Of a stretch of DNA of 62,136 nt, positions 33,265 through 42,197 are shown one piece after another (the first letter of the stretch is position 1; each line of letters starts with the position of its first letter). Under the pieces are notes generated by a model. That model was not told where the DNA came from. It searched no databases and saw only the letters and a list, made by a program, of their open reading frames with translations. Made by a program: the position numbers and the translations under genes. The DNA is from Caldilineaceae bacterium (GTDB taxonomy: Bacteria > Chloroflexota > Anaerolineae > Caldilineales > Caldilineaceae), in the NCBI GenBank assembly GCA_022821585.1, contig JAJEDI010000072.1:1-62136 (forward strand), in the 5' to 3' direction.

Positions 33265-34761
33265 TCAGGGAGACGTTGCACCGGCTGTCAACTGGCGTTC
33301 CACCACGGCTGACGCTTGCATCAAACTCGAACGCGTTTGGCGGTCGACAGAGGATTGCCGACCTACTGGGCCTGGTCCTGCGGCGGCGATACGCAGCGGC
33401 GGGTAGTGGGTGTTGGCGAGGCTGTGGTCCTCGGATTCAACGGCGATGCACCACATCTGCCGGGTCATGGCCTGGATTCTGTGGGCTTGGGCGGGATCCT
33501 GCGCCAGGTTGTTCATCTCGAAGGGGTCTGCGGCGAGGTTGTAGAGCTCGTCGTAGTCGAAGCCGTTGTGGACGAACTTCCAGTCCCCGTCCCACAGGAT
33601 GCGCTGGGTGAGGATGTAGCGGCCGCCGTAGTATTCGGCGAAGCCCTGCCGGCAGGCGGCGGTGTCATGCGGGCTGGCCAGCACGGGGGCAAAGGAGGCA
33701 CCGTCGATGTCTTCCAGCGGCTGAGCGCCGGTCAGCTCCAGAAGTGTCTGGCCGATATCCTGCAGGCCGACGCGGGCGTCGCTCACCGCCGATTCGGCTA
33801 CGCCAGGCCCGGCCACGACGAGGGGGATGTTGTACGCTTCTTCGAAGGCGCCGATGTTTTTGCAGTAGAGCCCATGGGCACCGAGAAGCTCGCCGTGATC
33901 GGACGTCATCACCACAATCGTGTTTTCGAGCTGGCCGGCGCGTTCCACCCGGTCCAGAAGACGCCCGAACTGCTGGTCGATCTCGCTGATGGAGGCGTAG
34001 TAACAGGCGGCGGCCTCGCGGTGTTCGCGATCGGTCCAGCCGCGCCAGACCTGCGCGGCCCGTTTGTAGAGATTGGGCTGGCCGCGCAGGTCGTTGTGGA
34101 CGTTTGGCTGCAGCGGGATCGAGTCGACATCGTACTGTGCGAAGGCATCTTCGTGGCAGTAGAAGGGGTCGTGGGGTTCGGTGAAGCTGACGAAACAGCA
34201 CCAGGGCGCGCTTTGGGCCAGGACAGTGTCCAGGTAGGCGAGCGCGGCGCCGGTCTTTTTGCCCATGCCGCGCTGGTCTGCGGGCAGATCACAGACGCCG
34301 TAGAAGCGGTTGGGCCGGTAGCCGGGCGGACCGTCGAGATGGCGTTCCAGCGAGAAGCTGGCGGCGTCCCAGTCGGGGCGATCCAAGAGCGCGCCCTGAT
34401 TTTGCCAGCCGAAGCGGGCGAGGTTGTTGGAGCGTTCCACATGCCATTTGCCGAAGTAGCCGGTGTGGTAGCCAGCTGCGGTCAGCTGATCGGCCCAGTG
34501 GAGATAGGGCGTGCGCAGTCTTGCCTGGTCGGCGTCGACCGTATGCTCGACAAAGAGGACGCCGTGGTTGTGGGGCAGGAGGCCGGTCATCAGGCTGGCG
34601 CGGGCGGGCGAGCAGACGGCGTTGGGCGTGTAGGCGCGGCGGAAGCGCACGCCTGCGGCCGCCAGCCGGTCCAGGTTTGGGGTCTGACAGGGGTTGTCCG
34701 GTTCGAGGACGCGGGCCTGCATCTGGTCGGTCATGAGGAAGAGGATGTTGGGAGAGGACAT
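33265..34761 (-). CDS. Type I sulfatase (formylglycine-dependent)
   Basis: About 498 residues; the ATG at 34761 is better spaced from CGGAG than the one at 34767. 'NILFLMTDQMQ' provides the N-terminal metal site, 'NAVCSPARASLMTG' is the sulfatase signature whose Cys becomes formylglycine, and 'VVMTSDHGELLGAHG' the second metal site; 'GYFGKWHVE' is the active-site Lys region. The last 50 residues beyond 'YPPLRIAA' are probably read-through beyond the family's normal end. No signal peptide, so it is probably cytoplasmic. It likely desulfates a carbohydrate, perhaps one imported by the Lpl-type transporter. No maturation enzyme is nearby. Confidence 0.93.
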   Translation of the reverse strand: MSSPNILFLMTDQMQARVLEPDNPCQTPNLDRLAAAGVRFRRAYTPNAVCSPARASLMTGLLPHNHGVLFVEHTVDADQARLRTPYLHWADQLTAAGYHTGYFGKWHVERSNNLARFGWQNQGALLDRPDWDAASFSLERHLDGPPGYRPNRFYGVCDLPADQRGMGKKTGAALAYLDTVLAQSAPWCCFVSFTEPHDPFYCHEDAFAQYDVDSIPLQPNVHNDLRGQPNLYKRAAQVWRGWTDREHREAAACYYASISEIDQQFGRLLDRVERAGQLENTIVVMTSDHGELLGAHGLYCKNIGAFEEAYNIPLVVAGPGVAESAVSDARVGLQDIGQTLLELTGAQPLEDIDGASFAPVLASPHDTAACRQGFAEYYGGRYILTQRILWDGDWKFVHNGFDYDELYNLAADPFEMNNLAQDPAQAHRIQAMTRQMWCIAVESEDHSLANTHYPPLRIAAAGPGPVGRQSSVDRQTRSSLMQASAVVERQLTAGATSP

Positions 34762-35012
34762 ATGCATGACTCCGTTCGGTTGTCGTCGTTATAGCCACCG
34801 TCTAAGAAACCTTCACGAGAGCAGACCATACCGGAAAACAGGAGAGATCGAGCATTTCTCTCTTCCTTCGTTTTTCCCGGCATCACCTGCAGCCGTCCTT
34901 GTCAGGAGGGGGAGTGTCCTTTTCAGGAAGTGAAATCGCGGTGTGATGCCGCGTTGCGCCGTTTGGGCGGCAGATGGGGAGAAGAGCGTTCGTTGAATCG
35001 GCGTCACCGGCT
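34762..35012. other. Intergenic, nothing recognised
   Basis: Upstream region of the sulfatase gene. Contains AGGAGGGGGAGTG and similar purine tracts but no gene, and no clear promoter. Confidence 0.4.
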
Positions 35013-35189
35013 TCAGCCGGCAACCGGCATCAAAGTGCCGGCCGCTCCGAGTACAGCCATCATGAACCCCAACACGGCCAGAACGGCCATCATGACAATC
35101 ACTGCGTGGCTGCGCCGTGCGGCGGCGCGCTCGGCAGACAGTTCGGATTCCAATTCGAAACGCGTCATCCGCTTGAAGTCCCTGGCCAT
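35013..35189 (-). CDS. Small membrane protein, 58 aa
   Basis: Minus-strand ATG at 35189 with GGAGGAG upstream. The first half is charged and helical ('RDFKRMTRFELESELSAER'), the second a hydrophobic helix rich in Met and Val ('AVIVMMAVLAVLGFMMAVLG'). It overlaps the end of the SIMPL gene by 25 bp, suggesting coupled expression. No family recognised. Confidence 0.65.
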   Translation of the reverse strand: MARDFKRMTRFELESELSAERAAARRSHAVIVMMAVLAVLGFMMAVLGAAGTLMPVAG

Positions 35190-35903
35190 GCGATCTCCTC
35201 CCGGGTCGGTGCTCGTTTGCCTTGAACTTGCCCTAAGAAGGTCACGAAGATCGTGACAGGGCGAGCCGCGATCGGGTCCGTGATGCCGCTGGTGCGCTGC
35301 ACGCCGGCGACACTGAACCCGAGCGTCTCCACCAGTTCGTCAGTTTTGGCGCGAGACTGCGCCTGCGCGCGCCTCGGATTCAACCGCAGCCGGGTCGGAC
35401 AGGCTGAAGTCGACGCTGTATATGTTGTTGGCGCCGGCGTCAAGCGCGGCGTCGAGCACGGCGTCGATGCTGTCCAGATCCCGAATCGTAATGAGGAGGA
35501 TGTTGCTGGCGTGGTAACGCGTCTGGTTTTCATTCATCTGGCCGTCCGGGCCCAAGCGTTCGGCAAAGATGTTGAGGTGACTGATTTGGATGTCCGATTC
35601 GTCGATGTTCTGGGCGACGAGCGCGGCCCATACATCCGTCATTACGGCTTGGGCGGCTGAAGTGGCTTCCTTCACGGTTGGGCGCAGGATTTCCACTCCT
35701 ATGGTCGCTGTTGCCACATCCGGTTCGGTGCTGACGGCACCTTTGCCCGCGGCAGTCACGGCGTGCGAGCCTGTCGAGGCCGGCAACTCTTTGCCTGCCA
35801 AGGCGGGTATCGTTGCAGTGGCCAGGACGAAAAGAGCAGTCAAGGTGAATGCCAGTATCATGCCGAGGTCAACTGTCATTCTGATTGGATTGGTGTGCGG
35901 CAT
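35165..35903 (-). pseudogene. SIMPL-domain (DUF541) exported protein with a frameshift
   Basis: The ATG at 35903 (AAGGAGG upstream) starts a signal peptide 'LGMILAFTLTALFVLATAT', followed by a SIMPL domain: 'VSTEPDVATATIGVEI', 'IDESDIQISHLNIF', 'YHASNILLITIRDLD', 'DFSLSDPAAVESEARA'. At about 35345 the frame is lost; the continuation 'KTDELVETLGFSVAGVQ' and 'PIAARPVTIFVTFLG' lies in another frame and ends at 35165. Together they make a full-length DUF541 protein of about 245 residues. Either one indel or a sequencing error in a G/C-rich spot. Confidence 0.75.
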
Positions 35904-36015
35904 TGCATGCCTCCTTGTCTTGGCCATCATTTCCTGATTGTGCCAGTACGAAAGGCGCTATACATTTGTGGGGGACAGTATACGCGCCTTCAACGGGATT
36001 TGGCTCGCTCAAATG

Positions 36016-36052
36016 TACCGATATCGGTAGGGCGAATGTACCAATATCGGTA
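36016..36052. promoter_or_regulatory. Two palindromic operator-like sites upstream of the regulator
   Basis: TACCGATATCGGTA (36016-36029) is a perfect palindrome; TACCAATATCGGTA (36039-36052) has one mismatch. Centres are 23 bp apart. A third site TACCAGAATCGGTA lies at 37073-37086 after the regulator gene. The dyad fits binding by a dimeric XRE-family protein. Confidence 0.7.
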
Positions 36053-36146
36053 TATTGCCTGACAGAATCGCGTTTGGTGGGGGCATCAGCGGCTCTTGCG
36101 CGGTATTGTATCTGATTCGAGAGCGCTGGCAGCGAGGAGGGGGCGT

Positions 36147-37025
36147 GTGGAGCACAAGGCTTTCGGCCAGATCGTGACCGCGTTGCGCAAGGAGCAGATC
36201 GACTTTGCCAGCGGGCACAGTTGGAGCCAGCATCGACTGGCCGACGAGACAGGGTTGACGGTGCGGATTGTGGGCAAGATCGAAAGGGGCGAGCAGGCGC
36301 GGCTGGACAGGGAGATCCTGGAAGGGTTGGCGCAGGCCTTTCAACTCACGTCGTTTGAACGCCGGGAGTTCTTTGCCATGGCCAGTGAGGTGGCGGACGC
36401 GTCGCTCGTGCGCGCCGCTCTGGGCAGTGAAGAGGTTTTCAGGCAGGTCTGGTCATTGCTGGACACCCTGTGCGCGCCGGCCTTCCTCATGGACCCCTTT
36501 GCCGACATCATCGGCGTCAACAGCGCCCTGCTCGCTTTTCACGACTTGAACCTGGCCCAGCTCAAAGCAGTCCGGACAACTGCCGCCGGCGCAAACAACA
36601 TCGCTTTTCTCCTGGCGCCCGATGGGCGCTTGCGCCAGATATTGGGGCGCGGCTGGCGGCCGATCGCCCTCGCCAATGTGCAACAATGGCGGGCCATGAC
36701 TCTGCGTTACCGGCACACGCCCCGCTTCCGGCAGCTCTTCAGCGCCCTGTCCGCCTATCCCGACTTTTACGGGTTGTGGGCGGACAGCCACGAGGACGGT
36801 TACGATGATTACAGCCGTCTGCGCAGCTATTCTTACTTACACGGCGCGCACGGGCCGGTCGCCTATACGGTCTTTACCAACACCAGCATAAGCGGCTATG
36901 GGGAGCTGTTTCTCTCCACCTTTGTGCCCCAGGACCGTGTCACGACCGCTCTTTTCCAGGAACTGGCCGGTAAGAGCGGCGAAGCGCTATCTCTCGCCCC
37001 CTGGCCGAATCCCAGCCTGGAATAA
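36147..37025 (+). CDS. XRE-family transcriptional regulator with MmyB-like ligand domain
   Basis: About 292 residues from the GTG at 36147 (GAGGAGG upstream); the frame is open to 36096. The N-terminal helix-turn-helix reads 'SQHRLADETGLTVRIVGKIE', and 'LDREILEGLAQAFQLT' closes the domain. The remainder resembles the MmyB-like PAS domain: 'PAFLMDPFADIIGVNSALLA', 'RYRHTPRFRQLFSAL'. Palindromic TACCNATATCGGTA sites upstream and downstream suggest it controls itself and the tiny peptide gene at 37174. The ligand is unknown. Confidence 0.82.
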   Translation: MEHKAFGQIVTALRKEQIDFASGHSWSQHRLADETGLTVRIVGKIERGEQARLDREILEGLAQAFQLTSFERREFFAMASEVADASLVRAALGSEEVFRQVWSLLDTLCAPAFLMDPFADIIGVNSALLAFHDLNLAQLKAVRTTAAGANNIAFLLAPDGRLRQILGRGWRPIALANVQQWRAMTLRYRHTPRFRQLFSALSAYPDFYGLWADSHEDGYDDYSRLRSYSYLHGAHGPVAYTVFTNTSISGYGELFLSTFVPQDRVTTALFQELAGKSGEALSLAPWPNPSLE

Positions 37026-37072
37026 GGTGCGCGTAACGGCAGGGGCAGGGAATAGGGGTCAGGGAGTCGATG

Positions 37073-37086
37073 TACCAGAATCGGTA
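37073..37086. promoter_or_regulatory. Third operator-like palindrome, upstream of the tiny peptide gene
   Basis: TACCAGAATCGGTA, same dyad as at 36016 and 36039 and in the same local context (GATGTACC...TCGGTATATT). It precedes the 29-aa peptide gene by about 90 bp. Confidence 0.6.
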
Positions 37087-37173
37087 TATTTGCACGAGAC
37101 AATTCACGTTCAAGCGCGTAAACTGTATTCAGTGTAGCAAAGTCATGCAGGTCCATCCGAAAGGAGAGCCAAC

Positions 37174-37263
37174 ATGAATGCACAAGGCAAAATTCGCTTA
37201 ACTTTTGTGGTGGTGATGACCCTCGTTCTCGTCCTGGTGGCGGCGACGCTCGCTCCCTCGTAA
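37174..37263 (+). CDS. Tiny single-helix membrane peptide (29 aa), probable target of the XRE regulator
   Basis: ATG at 37174 with AAAGGAG eight bases upstream. MNAQGKIRL continues as one Val/Leu-rich transmembrane helix ending LAPS. A terminator follows at 37338. With its own operator-like site, ribosome binding site and terminator it is a complete transcription unit. It could be a secreted signal, a membrane-active toxin or a small regulator of a membrane protein; the sequence does not decide. Confidence 0.6.
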   Translation: MNAQGKIRLTFVVVMTLVLVLVAATLAPS

Positions 37264-37337
37264 GCGACCGCAAAGCCAGCCCCACCTTCTGACCCCCTCC
37301 AAGACGAAAGTTTCGGACCCATCACCCCACACCACAA

Positions 37338-37365
37338 AAGATCGCCACCTTTGGGTGGCGATCTT
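37338..37365 (+). terminator. Strong hairpin terminator
   Basis: AAGATCGCCACC and GGTGGCGATCTT form a perfect 12-bp stem with a TTTG loop, followed by GTTATT and preceded by AAAA, so it could work in both directions. It lies 75 bp after the tiny peptide gene. Confidence 0.7.
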
Positions 37366-37378
37366 GTTATTGCCGTCA

Positions 37379-37405
37379 GCAAAAACGACAAATTGTCGTT
37401 TTTGC
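37379..37405. repeat. ACGACAAATTGTCGT palindrome family, copy 1
   Basis: The 27-bp perfect palindrome GCAAAA...TTTTGC is centred on ACGACAAATTGTCGT. Six further copies lie at 42072-42098, 42782-42808, 43954-43980, 46874-46900, 48120-48146 and 57484-57510; most are followed by GGGTGTGTxTGT. This copy is followed only by GGGG. Confidence 0.8.
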
Positions 37406-37825
37406 GGGGAGGTTTGGCACTACCGAATGGGCAGGTGGGAAACGACAAGAGATAATGCGCTAACGCCGCAGCAACAGTCCAGGTGCGGGATGACCGGTGG
37501 CAAGGCAGCATCCACGGGGACGGTGTTTGTGACGATCGAGGACGAGTACGGCGACGTGGACCGGCAGGGGGTGATTTTGCGCGGTAAGCGGGTCGCGGGC
37601 GGGGCTTCTTTGTTCAGGGTTTGTTGAAGTTGCCTTGTTTGTGTTGCTTTGCTCAGGTGAGTATGATGTATCAGAGTTCTCTTGATGCAGGACTGAGCAA
37701 TGAATTGATTTCCCAGAGCAGCCAGATAGGGCCATTGTCTACCCTGATCCGCTTGATTGTTCCAGGTTGGGAATGGACTTTGAAGACGCTGCTGTTGTGA
37801 TCTTGGACCATATGGGGCCTGCGTG

Positions 37826-40528
37826 ATGACTCTAGCAGCTAATGGCAACGTCGCCGCTACTCGACAGTCGTCATCGGGCGCGCGTTTTTTTAAGTGTGCA
37901 CTCCAGGTGAACCCCCACCATTACGCCGGGACCTTTCGCGGGCAGGAAAGTGAAGGCAATCCGCTAGATTACGCGAAGGCCATCGTTACAAAGGCGGTGG
38001 AGCTTGAAGTGTCAGTCCTTGCCATCACTGACCACAACAGCGTCAGTTCCGTGGCAAAGTTCCGAAGTGTCGCTGCGGACAGCGAGATCACAATTTTTCC
38101 CGGATTCGAGGTTTCTTCCTCCGAAGGCATTCACATCCTTTGCATCTACCCGCCAGACACCGCTGAAGAAAGGCTCGAAAGGTTTCTTGGTGAGTTGGGG
38201 ATACGTAGTCCCGAGCCCTCTTCTGATTTGTCTAGCGAGTCGTTCGACCAAATCGTCGCGAAAGTCAGAGAACAGGGGGGCATCACCGTAGCTGCGCACG
38301 TAACTAGCGACAAGGGCCTGTTTGAGGTTCTTGAAGGACAGGCGAGAATTCGTGCATGGCGGAATGACGACTTGCTAGCGGTCCAGGTTCCAGGTCCAGT
38401 CAGCGATCTGCCAAGTGGTGTGCGGCCAATTGTGGAGAATAAGAACCCAGACTACACCCGCACGCACGCTGTAGGCGAGGAGCGGGCTGTGGCTGTGGTC
38501 AACGCCAAGGACGTTGCCAAGGCCCAGGACTTGGATGACCCGTCGGCAACGTGCTGGATCAAGATGTCCGAAGTTTCCATCGAGGGTTTACGTCAAGCCT
38601 TCCTGGACCCAGACTCAAGAATAAGGCTTAACAGTGATCCTGAGCTTGAGGAGCATGCAGAACTCTGGGCACTTGAGTGGGAAGGAGGATTCCTAGACGG
38701 GGCTGCCATTCACTTTAACCCGAACCTGAACGTCTTGGTCGGCGGACGTGGTGCTGGGAAATCCACAGTGGTCGAGAGTCTGCGATACGTGCTCAACCTG
38801 GAACCTATTGGTGAGGATGCACTTAGGGCTCATACAGGGATAGTGCGACATGTGATCCGCAGCGGAACCAAGATCACCCTTCGAGCGCGGGCGTATCGTC
38901 CCGCAAAGCGTGAGTATGTGATTGAGCGCACTGTCCCGAATCCACCTGTAGTGCGTGAAGAGAACGGGCAGATCTCCAAACTGCTTCCTCGTGACATTCT
39001 TCCTCGCATTGAAATCTATGGACAGCATGAAATCTCTGAGCTTGCCAAGAGTGCCGAAAAGCGCACTCTACTGCTCGACCGATTTGTCCAGCATGATGAA
39101 TCGTTGAACCGACGCAAAGCGAGTGTGCGCCGCAACTTGGAACAGACGAGAAGATCAATTGCGGACGCTCGCTCCGAAATCCAGCAGATTGATGACCAAT
39201 TGGCGATGCTGCCTGGCCTGGAAGAAACCCTAGCCAGATACCAAGAGGCCGGACTTGAGGACCGACTGCGGGAACAGAGCCTTCTTGTTCGCGAAGAGCG
39301 TCTGCTCGATTCGATTCCTGAGCGAATTTCGGCTTTCCGTGAGTGCTTAGATACGCTACGACAGGAGTTGCCTATCGACCGGGCCTTTCTGTCGCCAAAG
39401 TCCCTTGAAGAACTGCCAGGCAAAGAGATACTGGCTAGTGCCAATCCTGTCCTCGAACAGCTGAGTCGTGAACTTGAGATGGCGGCGACTCTGATTGAGG
39501 ACGCGCTTAAGCAAGCGGATGATGGGATGGAGGGTGTCCGAAATCGCTGGTCCGTCCGACGGAGCGAGGTCGAATCCCAGTACCAGAAGATTCTCCGTGA
39601 ACTCCAGAAATCAGCTGTGTATGGAGAGGAATTCATTCGACTCCGGCGCGAGAGCGAGGCTCTCCGACCTCTACGCGAGCGCCGGACTTTGCTGGAAAGG
39701 CTGGAAAAGGAACACTCCGACAGGAGACTTGCGTTGCTGGCCGAATGGGAGGAGGTCAAGGCAGCCGAGTTCCGTCTTCTAGACCGGGCCGCTAGGGGCG
39801 TGAATAGGAGACTGCGCGACAGAGTACAGGTCAGAGTGACAGCAGCCGGTAATCGGGAGACCTTTTTCGAAGTGCTCAGGGATGAGATTGGTGGCCGCCT
39901 CTCCGAAGCAATCGACCAACTCAGAAGGGCACCGGATCTCTCATTGCCTCACTTCGTTACGTGTTGCAGAGATGGCTCGGAAGCGGTTCAAGACGCCTAT
40001 TCGATTCCACCAGCACAAGCCGAACGCCTGACTAAGGCGACGCCCGAGGCTTTGATGCGGATTGAAGAGCTGGAACTCTCTCCCACGACAGCAATACAAC
40101 TCAACACGGCTAATGCCGGTGACCCTCCGGTCTGGCAGACGCTTGAAGAGCTCTCGACAGGGCAGAGGGCGACTGCCGTACTGTTGCTACTACTCTTGGA
40201 GTCTGACGCGCCTCTTGTTGTTGATCAACCTGAGGACGACCTCGATAACCGCTTCATAACTGACGGCGTAGTGCCAAGGATGCGCGACGAAAAGCGGCGG
40301 AGACAGTTCATCTTTTCCACTCACAATGCCAACATCCCGGTGCTGGGCGACGCTGAGCTAATCCTTGGGCTTACCGCCTCGGGTGACGCGGATAATAAAG
40401 GGAACGCAGTAATCAGGCCTGAACACGCGGGGTCCATTGATGCCCGCCCGGTGCGCGAACTCGTCGAGGAGATACTTGAAGGGGGCAAGGATGCCTTCGA
40501 GACTAGAAGACTGAAGTATGGGTTTTGA
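37826..40528 (+). CDS. TrlF-family PHP domain plus SMC-like ATPase
   Basis: About 900 residues; ATG at 37826, with a GTG one codon earlier. The N-terminal PHP phosphoesterase has 'NPHHYAGTF', 'ITDHNSVSSVAKF' and 'VAAHVTSDKG' metal-binding residues. Walker A 'GGRGAGKSTVVESL' is at ~305, a coiled-coil region spans ~420-680, the signature 'ELSTGQRATAVLL' and Walker B 'LVVDQPEDDLDN' are at ~780-805, and 'FIFSTHNANIPV' supplies the switch His. TrlF-type proteins occur in mobile and defence islands, where the PHP domain may act as a nuclease gated by the ATPase. The next gene starts 9 bp downstream, so they form an operon. Confidence 0.88.
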   Translation: MTLAANGNVAATRQSSSGARFFKCALQVNPHHYAGTFRGQESEGNPLDYAKAIVTKAVELEVSVLAITDHNSVSSVAKFRSVAADSEITIFPGFEVSSSEGIHILCIYPPDTAEERLERFLGELGIRSPEPSSDLSSESFDQIVAKVREQGGITVAAHVTSDKGLFEVLEGQARIRAWRNDDLLAVQVPGPVSDLPSGVRPIVENKNPDYTRTHAVGEERAVAVVNAKDVAKAQDLDDPSATCWIKMSEVSIEGLRQAFLDPDSRIRLNSDPELEEHAELWALEWEGGFLDGAAIHFNPNLNVLVGGRGAGKSTVVESLRYVLNLEPIGEDALRAHTGIVRHVIRSGTKITLRARAYRPAKREYVIERTVPNPPVVREENGQISKLLPRDILPRIEIYGQHEISELAKSAEKRTLLLDRFVQHDESLNRRKASVRRNLEQTRRSIADARSEIQQIDDQLAMLPGLEETLARYQEAGLEDRLREQSLLVREERLLDSIPERISAFRECLDTLRQELPIDRAFLSPKSLEELPGKEILASANPVLEQLSRELEMAATLIEDALKQADDGMEGVRNRWSVRRSEVESQYQKILRELQKSAVYGEEFIRLRRESEALRPLRERRTLLERLEKEHSDRRLALLAEWEEVKAAEFRLLDRAARGVNRRLRDRVQVRVTAAGNRETFFEVLRDEIGGRLSEAIDQLRRAPDLSLPHFVTCCRDGSEAVQDAYSIPPAQAERLTKATPEALMRIEELELSPTTAIQLNTANAGDPPVWQTLEELSTGQRATAVLLLLLLESDAPLVVDQPEDDLDNRFITDGVVPRMRDEKRRRQFIFSTHNANIPVLGDAELILGLTASGDADNKGNAVIRPEHAGSIDARPVRELVEEILEGGKDAFETRRLKYGF

Positions 40529-40537
40529 AGGACTGGA

Positions 40538-41782
40538 ATGAATCGCTCTCAACTCTTGGAACTGCTACTGAATGGTGAGAACTCAGGGTTGGAGTTCAAG
40601 CGTGACGACATACAACCACGGAGGCTTGCTGGAGAGGTCGTGGCCCTGCTGAATCTGGAGGGCGGCCACATTTTGCTCGGAGTTGAAGACGATGCAACTG
40701 CGTCGGGGCTTACACGAGAGGTGAAGGAGGCCGAAGAGTGGGTCATGCAAGTAGCACGAGACCACGTCCAGCCTGTCGTGATCCCGTATTGGGAGACCAT
40801 AGAATTGGACGACGGGGTTATTATCGGTGTTATATCGCTCCCTGCTGACGCACCCGACAAGCCGTATAAAGTAAAAAGCGGTTCTTCCTGGGTCACCAAA
40901 GTCCGTGTGGGAACGACGACGCGTGACGCATCTAGAGAAGAGGAAGAACGACTCTATCAACAGTCCGGAAGGTTGAGGTACGGCCTAAAGCCAGTACTCG
41001 GAACAACACTGCATGATCTGGATCTTCGTCGCCTCAGAGACTATTTCGTTCGAGTGCGGGGCGAGCACAATTTTCCCATTGACGATGCGGACCAGTTCGA
41101 GAGATTGCTCCTAAACCTGGAATTAGTCACAACGTCAGCCGGATATACATCGGCGACAGTAGACGGATTACTGCTGTTTGGCGAGAACCTTGATCGCTTC
41201 CTCCCCCAATCGGGCGTGAGGGCAATTTGCTACTACGGGACCGAACCTGACTATGCGGTTCGTGCGGAGGAAGACATAAAGGGCCCTCTTACGCCCTTGG
41301 GAGGTCGCGGCGGTCTCATCGAACCTGGAATTGTCGACCGAACTTGGGATTTCGTGCAGCGCAACACAACTTCCATAGCGCGGCTTGAGGGTGCGCAGCG
41401 ACATGAGCGCCGGGAGTACCCAGAGGAAGTCCTAAGAGAAGTTCTAGTCAACGCGTTGGTCCACCGCGACTATAGCATCGCTGGGACCGACGTCATGCTG
41501 TCGATATTCTCCGACCGCTTGGAGATTCAAAGCCCAGGCCGCTTACCTAACACTGTAACTGTTGAGGGTATGAGGTCAGGAATGCGCTACGCGCGGAATC
41601 AGACCCTCGTCAACGTAATGCGGGATTACGGTTACGTTGATGCCCGTGGGATGGGGATAAGGAACAAAGTCATCCCGCTTATGCACGACAACAATGGAAC
41701 GGATCCGGAATTCATTGAGGAAGAGAATCGATTCACCGTACGCCTCCGGAAGGGAGCCACTCACGCACAGCCCGGGCCGTAA
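40538..41782 (+). CDS. Schlafen/AlbA_2 protein with GHKL-type ATPase domain; 3' end fused to IS debris
   Basis: 414 residues. Residues 1-130 form an AlbA_2/Schlafen domain ('SGLEFKRDDIQPRRLAGEVV', 'GGHILLGVEDD'), and the C-terminal half has 'EVLREVLVNALVHRDYSIA', the N-box of HATPase_c_4/RecG-like regulators, plus 'GYVDARGMGIRNKVI'. The last ten residues ('KGATHAQPGP') are read from an IS3 transposase remnant beginning near 41755, so the native tail is lost, though the folded domains look complete. Operonic with the TrlF gene, which suggests a two-gene system. Confidence 0.85.
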   Translation: MNRSQLLELLLNGENSGLEFKRDDIQPRRLAGEVVALLNLEGGHILLGVEDDATASGLTREVKEAEEWVMQVARDHVQPVVIPYWETIELDDGVIIGVISLPADAPDKPYKVKSGSSWVTKVRVGTTTRDASREEEERLYQQSGRLRYGLKPVLGTTLHDLDLRRLRDYFVRVRGEHNFPIDDADQFERLLLNLELVTTSAGYTSATVDGLLLFGENLDRFLPQSGVRAICYYGTEPDYAVRAEEDIKGPLTPLGGRGGLIEPGIVDRTWDFVQRNTTSIARLEGAQRHERREYPEEVLREVLVNALVHRDYSIAGTDVMLSIFSDRLEIQSPGRLPNTVTVEGMRSGMRYARNQTLVNVMRDYGYVDARGMGIRNKVIPLMHDNNGTDPEFIEEENRFTVRLRKGATHAQPGP

Positions 41783-41936
41783 ACTCCGGGCCGTTGTCCG
41801 AGCGAATATGGTCGGGCACGCCTCTGAGCACCATCAACTCGGCCAGCGCCACGATCGCCTCGGTCAGCGCCTTCTCATCCTCCACCGGGCTTGGCTCGTA
41901 TCGCTGTGTGGAGCGAGGATGACCCAGCACCCGGCA
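41755..41936 (-). pseudogene. IS3-family transposase remnant with internal deletion
   Basis: Minus-strand frame joins 'CRVLGHPRSTQRYEPSPVED' (start of OrfB) directly to 'VLRGVPDHIRSDNGPEFTAR' and 'AVREWL' (DDE core around the second Asp). About 150 residues between are deleted, as is the C-terminus. One side abuts the TATGGTTGG end of a MITE-like repeat, the other is fused to the Schlafen-like gene. Confidence 0.8.
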
Positions 41937-42197
41937 GGTATGGTTGGCCCCAATTTCTAGACCACGCAATGGGAAAAACAAGGTGCATCCAGGCGAATGC
42001 GGCCGGCTTTGATCAAGGCGCTTTGTGCCGTTCGCGGCTTTTTAGGGCCCACTTCACGCGGGAAATCGTCAGCAAAAACGACAAATTGTCGTTTTTGCGG
42101 GTGTTTCTGTCGCAGAGGGTTGTAGCGCCGGGCGGTAGGAACGGGTATGCCCCGCTCCTCGGGGGGGCGGCCAGGTCCCTTTGGCCGGTGGGCCTGA
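41937..42197. mobile_element. MITE-like repeat, partial copy (terminal repeat plus palindrome)
   Basis: Starts with GGTATGGTTGGCCCCAAT and continues CTAGACCACGCAATGGGAAA, AAGGTGCATCCAGG and GCGGCCGG, matching the inverted right end of the 43528-44112 element. Palindrome copy 2 (42072-42098) and a tail (GTCGCAG, GCGCCGGGCGGTAGGAACGG) shared with 42782-42900 and 46874-46990 follow. Confidence 0.65.

Larger units (their letters stand above)
37264..37822. other. Intergenic region with terminator, palindrome repeat and a possible gene scrap
   Basis: Contains the 37338-37365 terminator, palindrome copy 1 (37379-37405) and, at about 37495-37620, a short plus-strand frame with 'GTVFVTIEDEYGDVD' that resembles the OB-fold of DnaE-type polymerases and is probably a scrap. 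No intact gene. Confidence 0.45.

Noticed and set aside
33316..34794. 492-aa open frame on the plus strand
   Set aside because: Antisense to the sulfatase, which has the CSPAR signature and metal sites.
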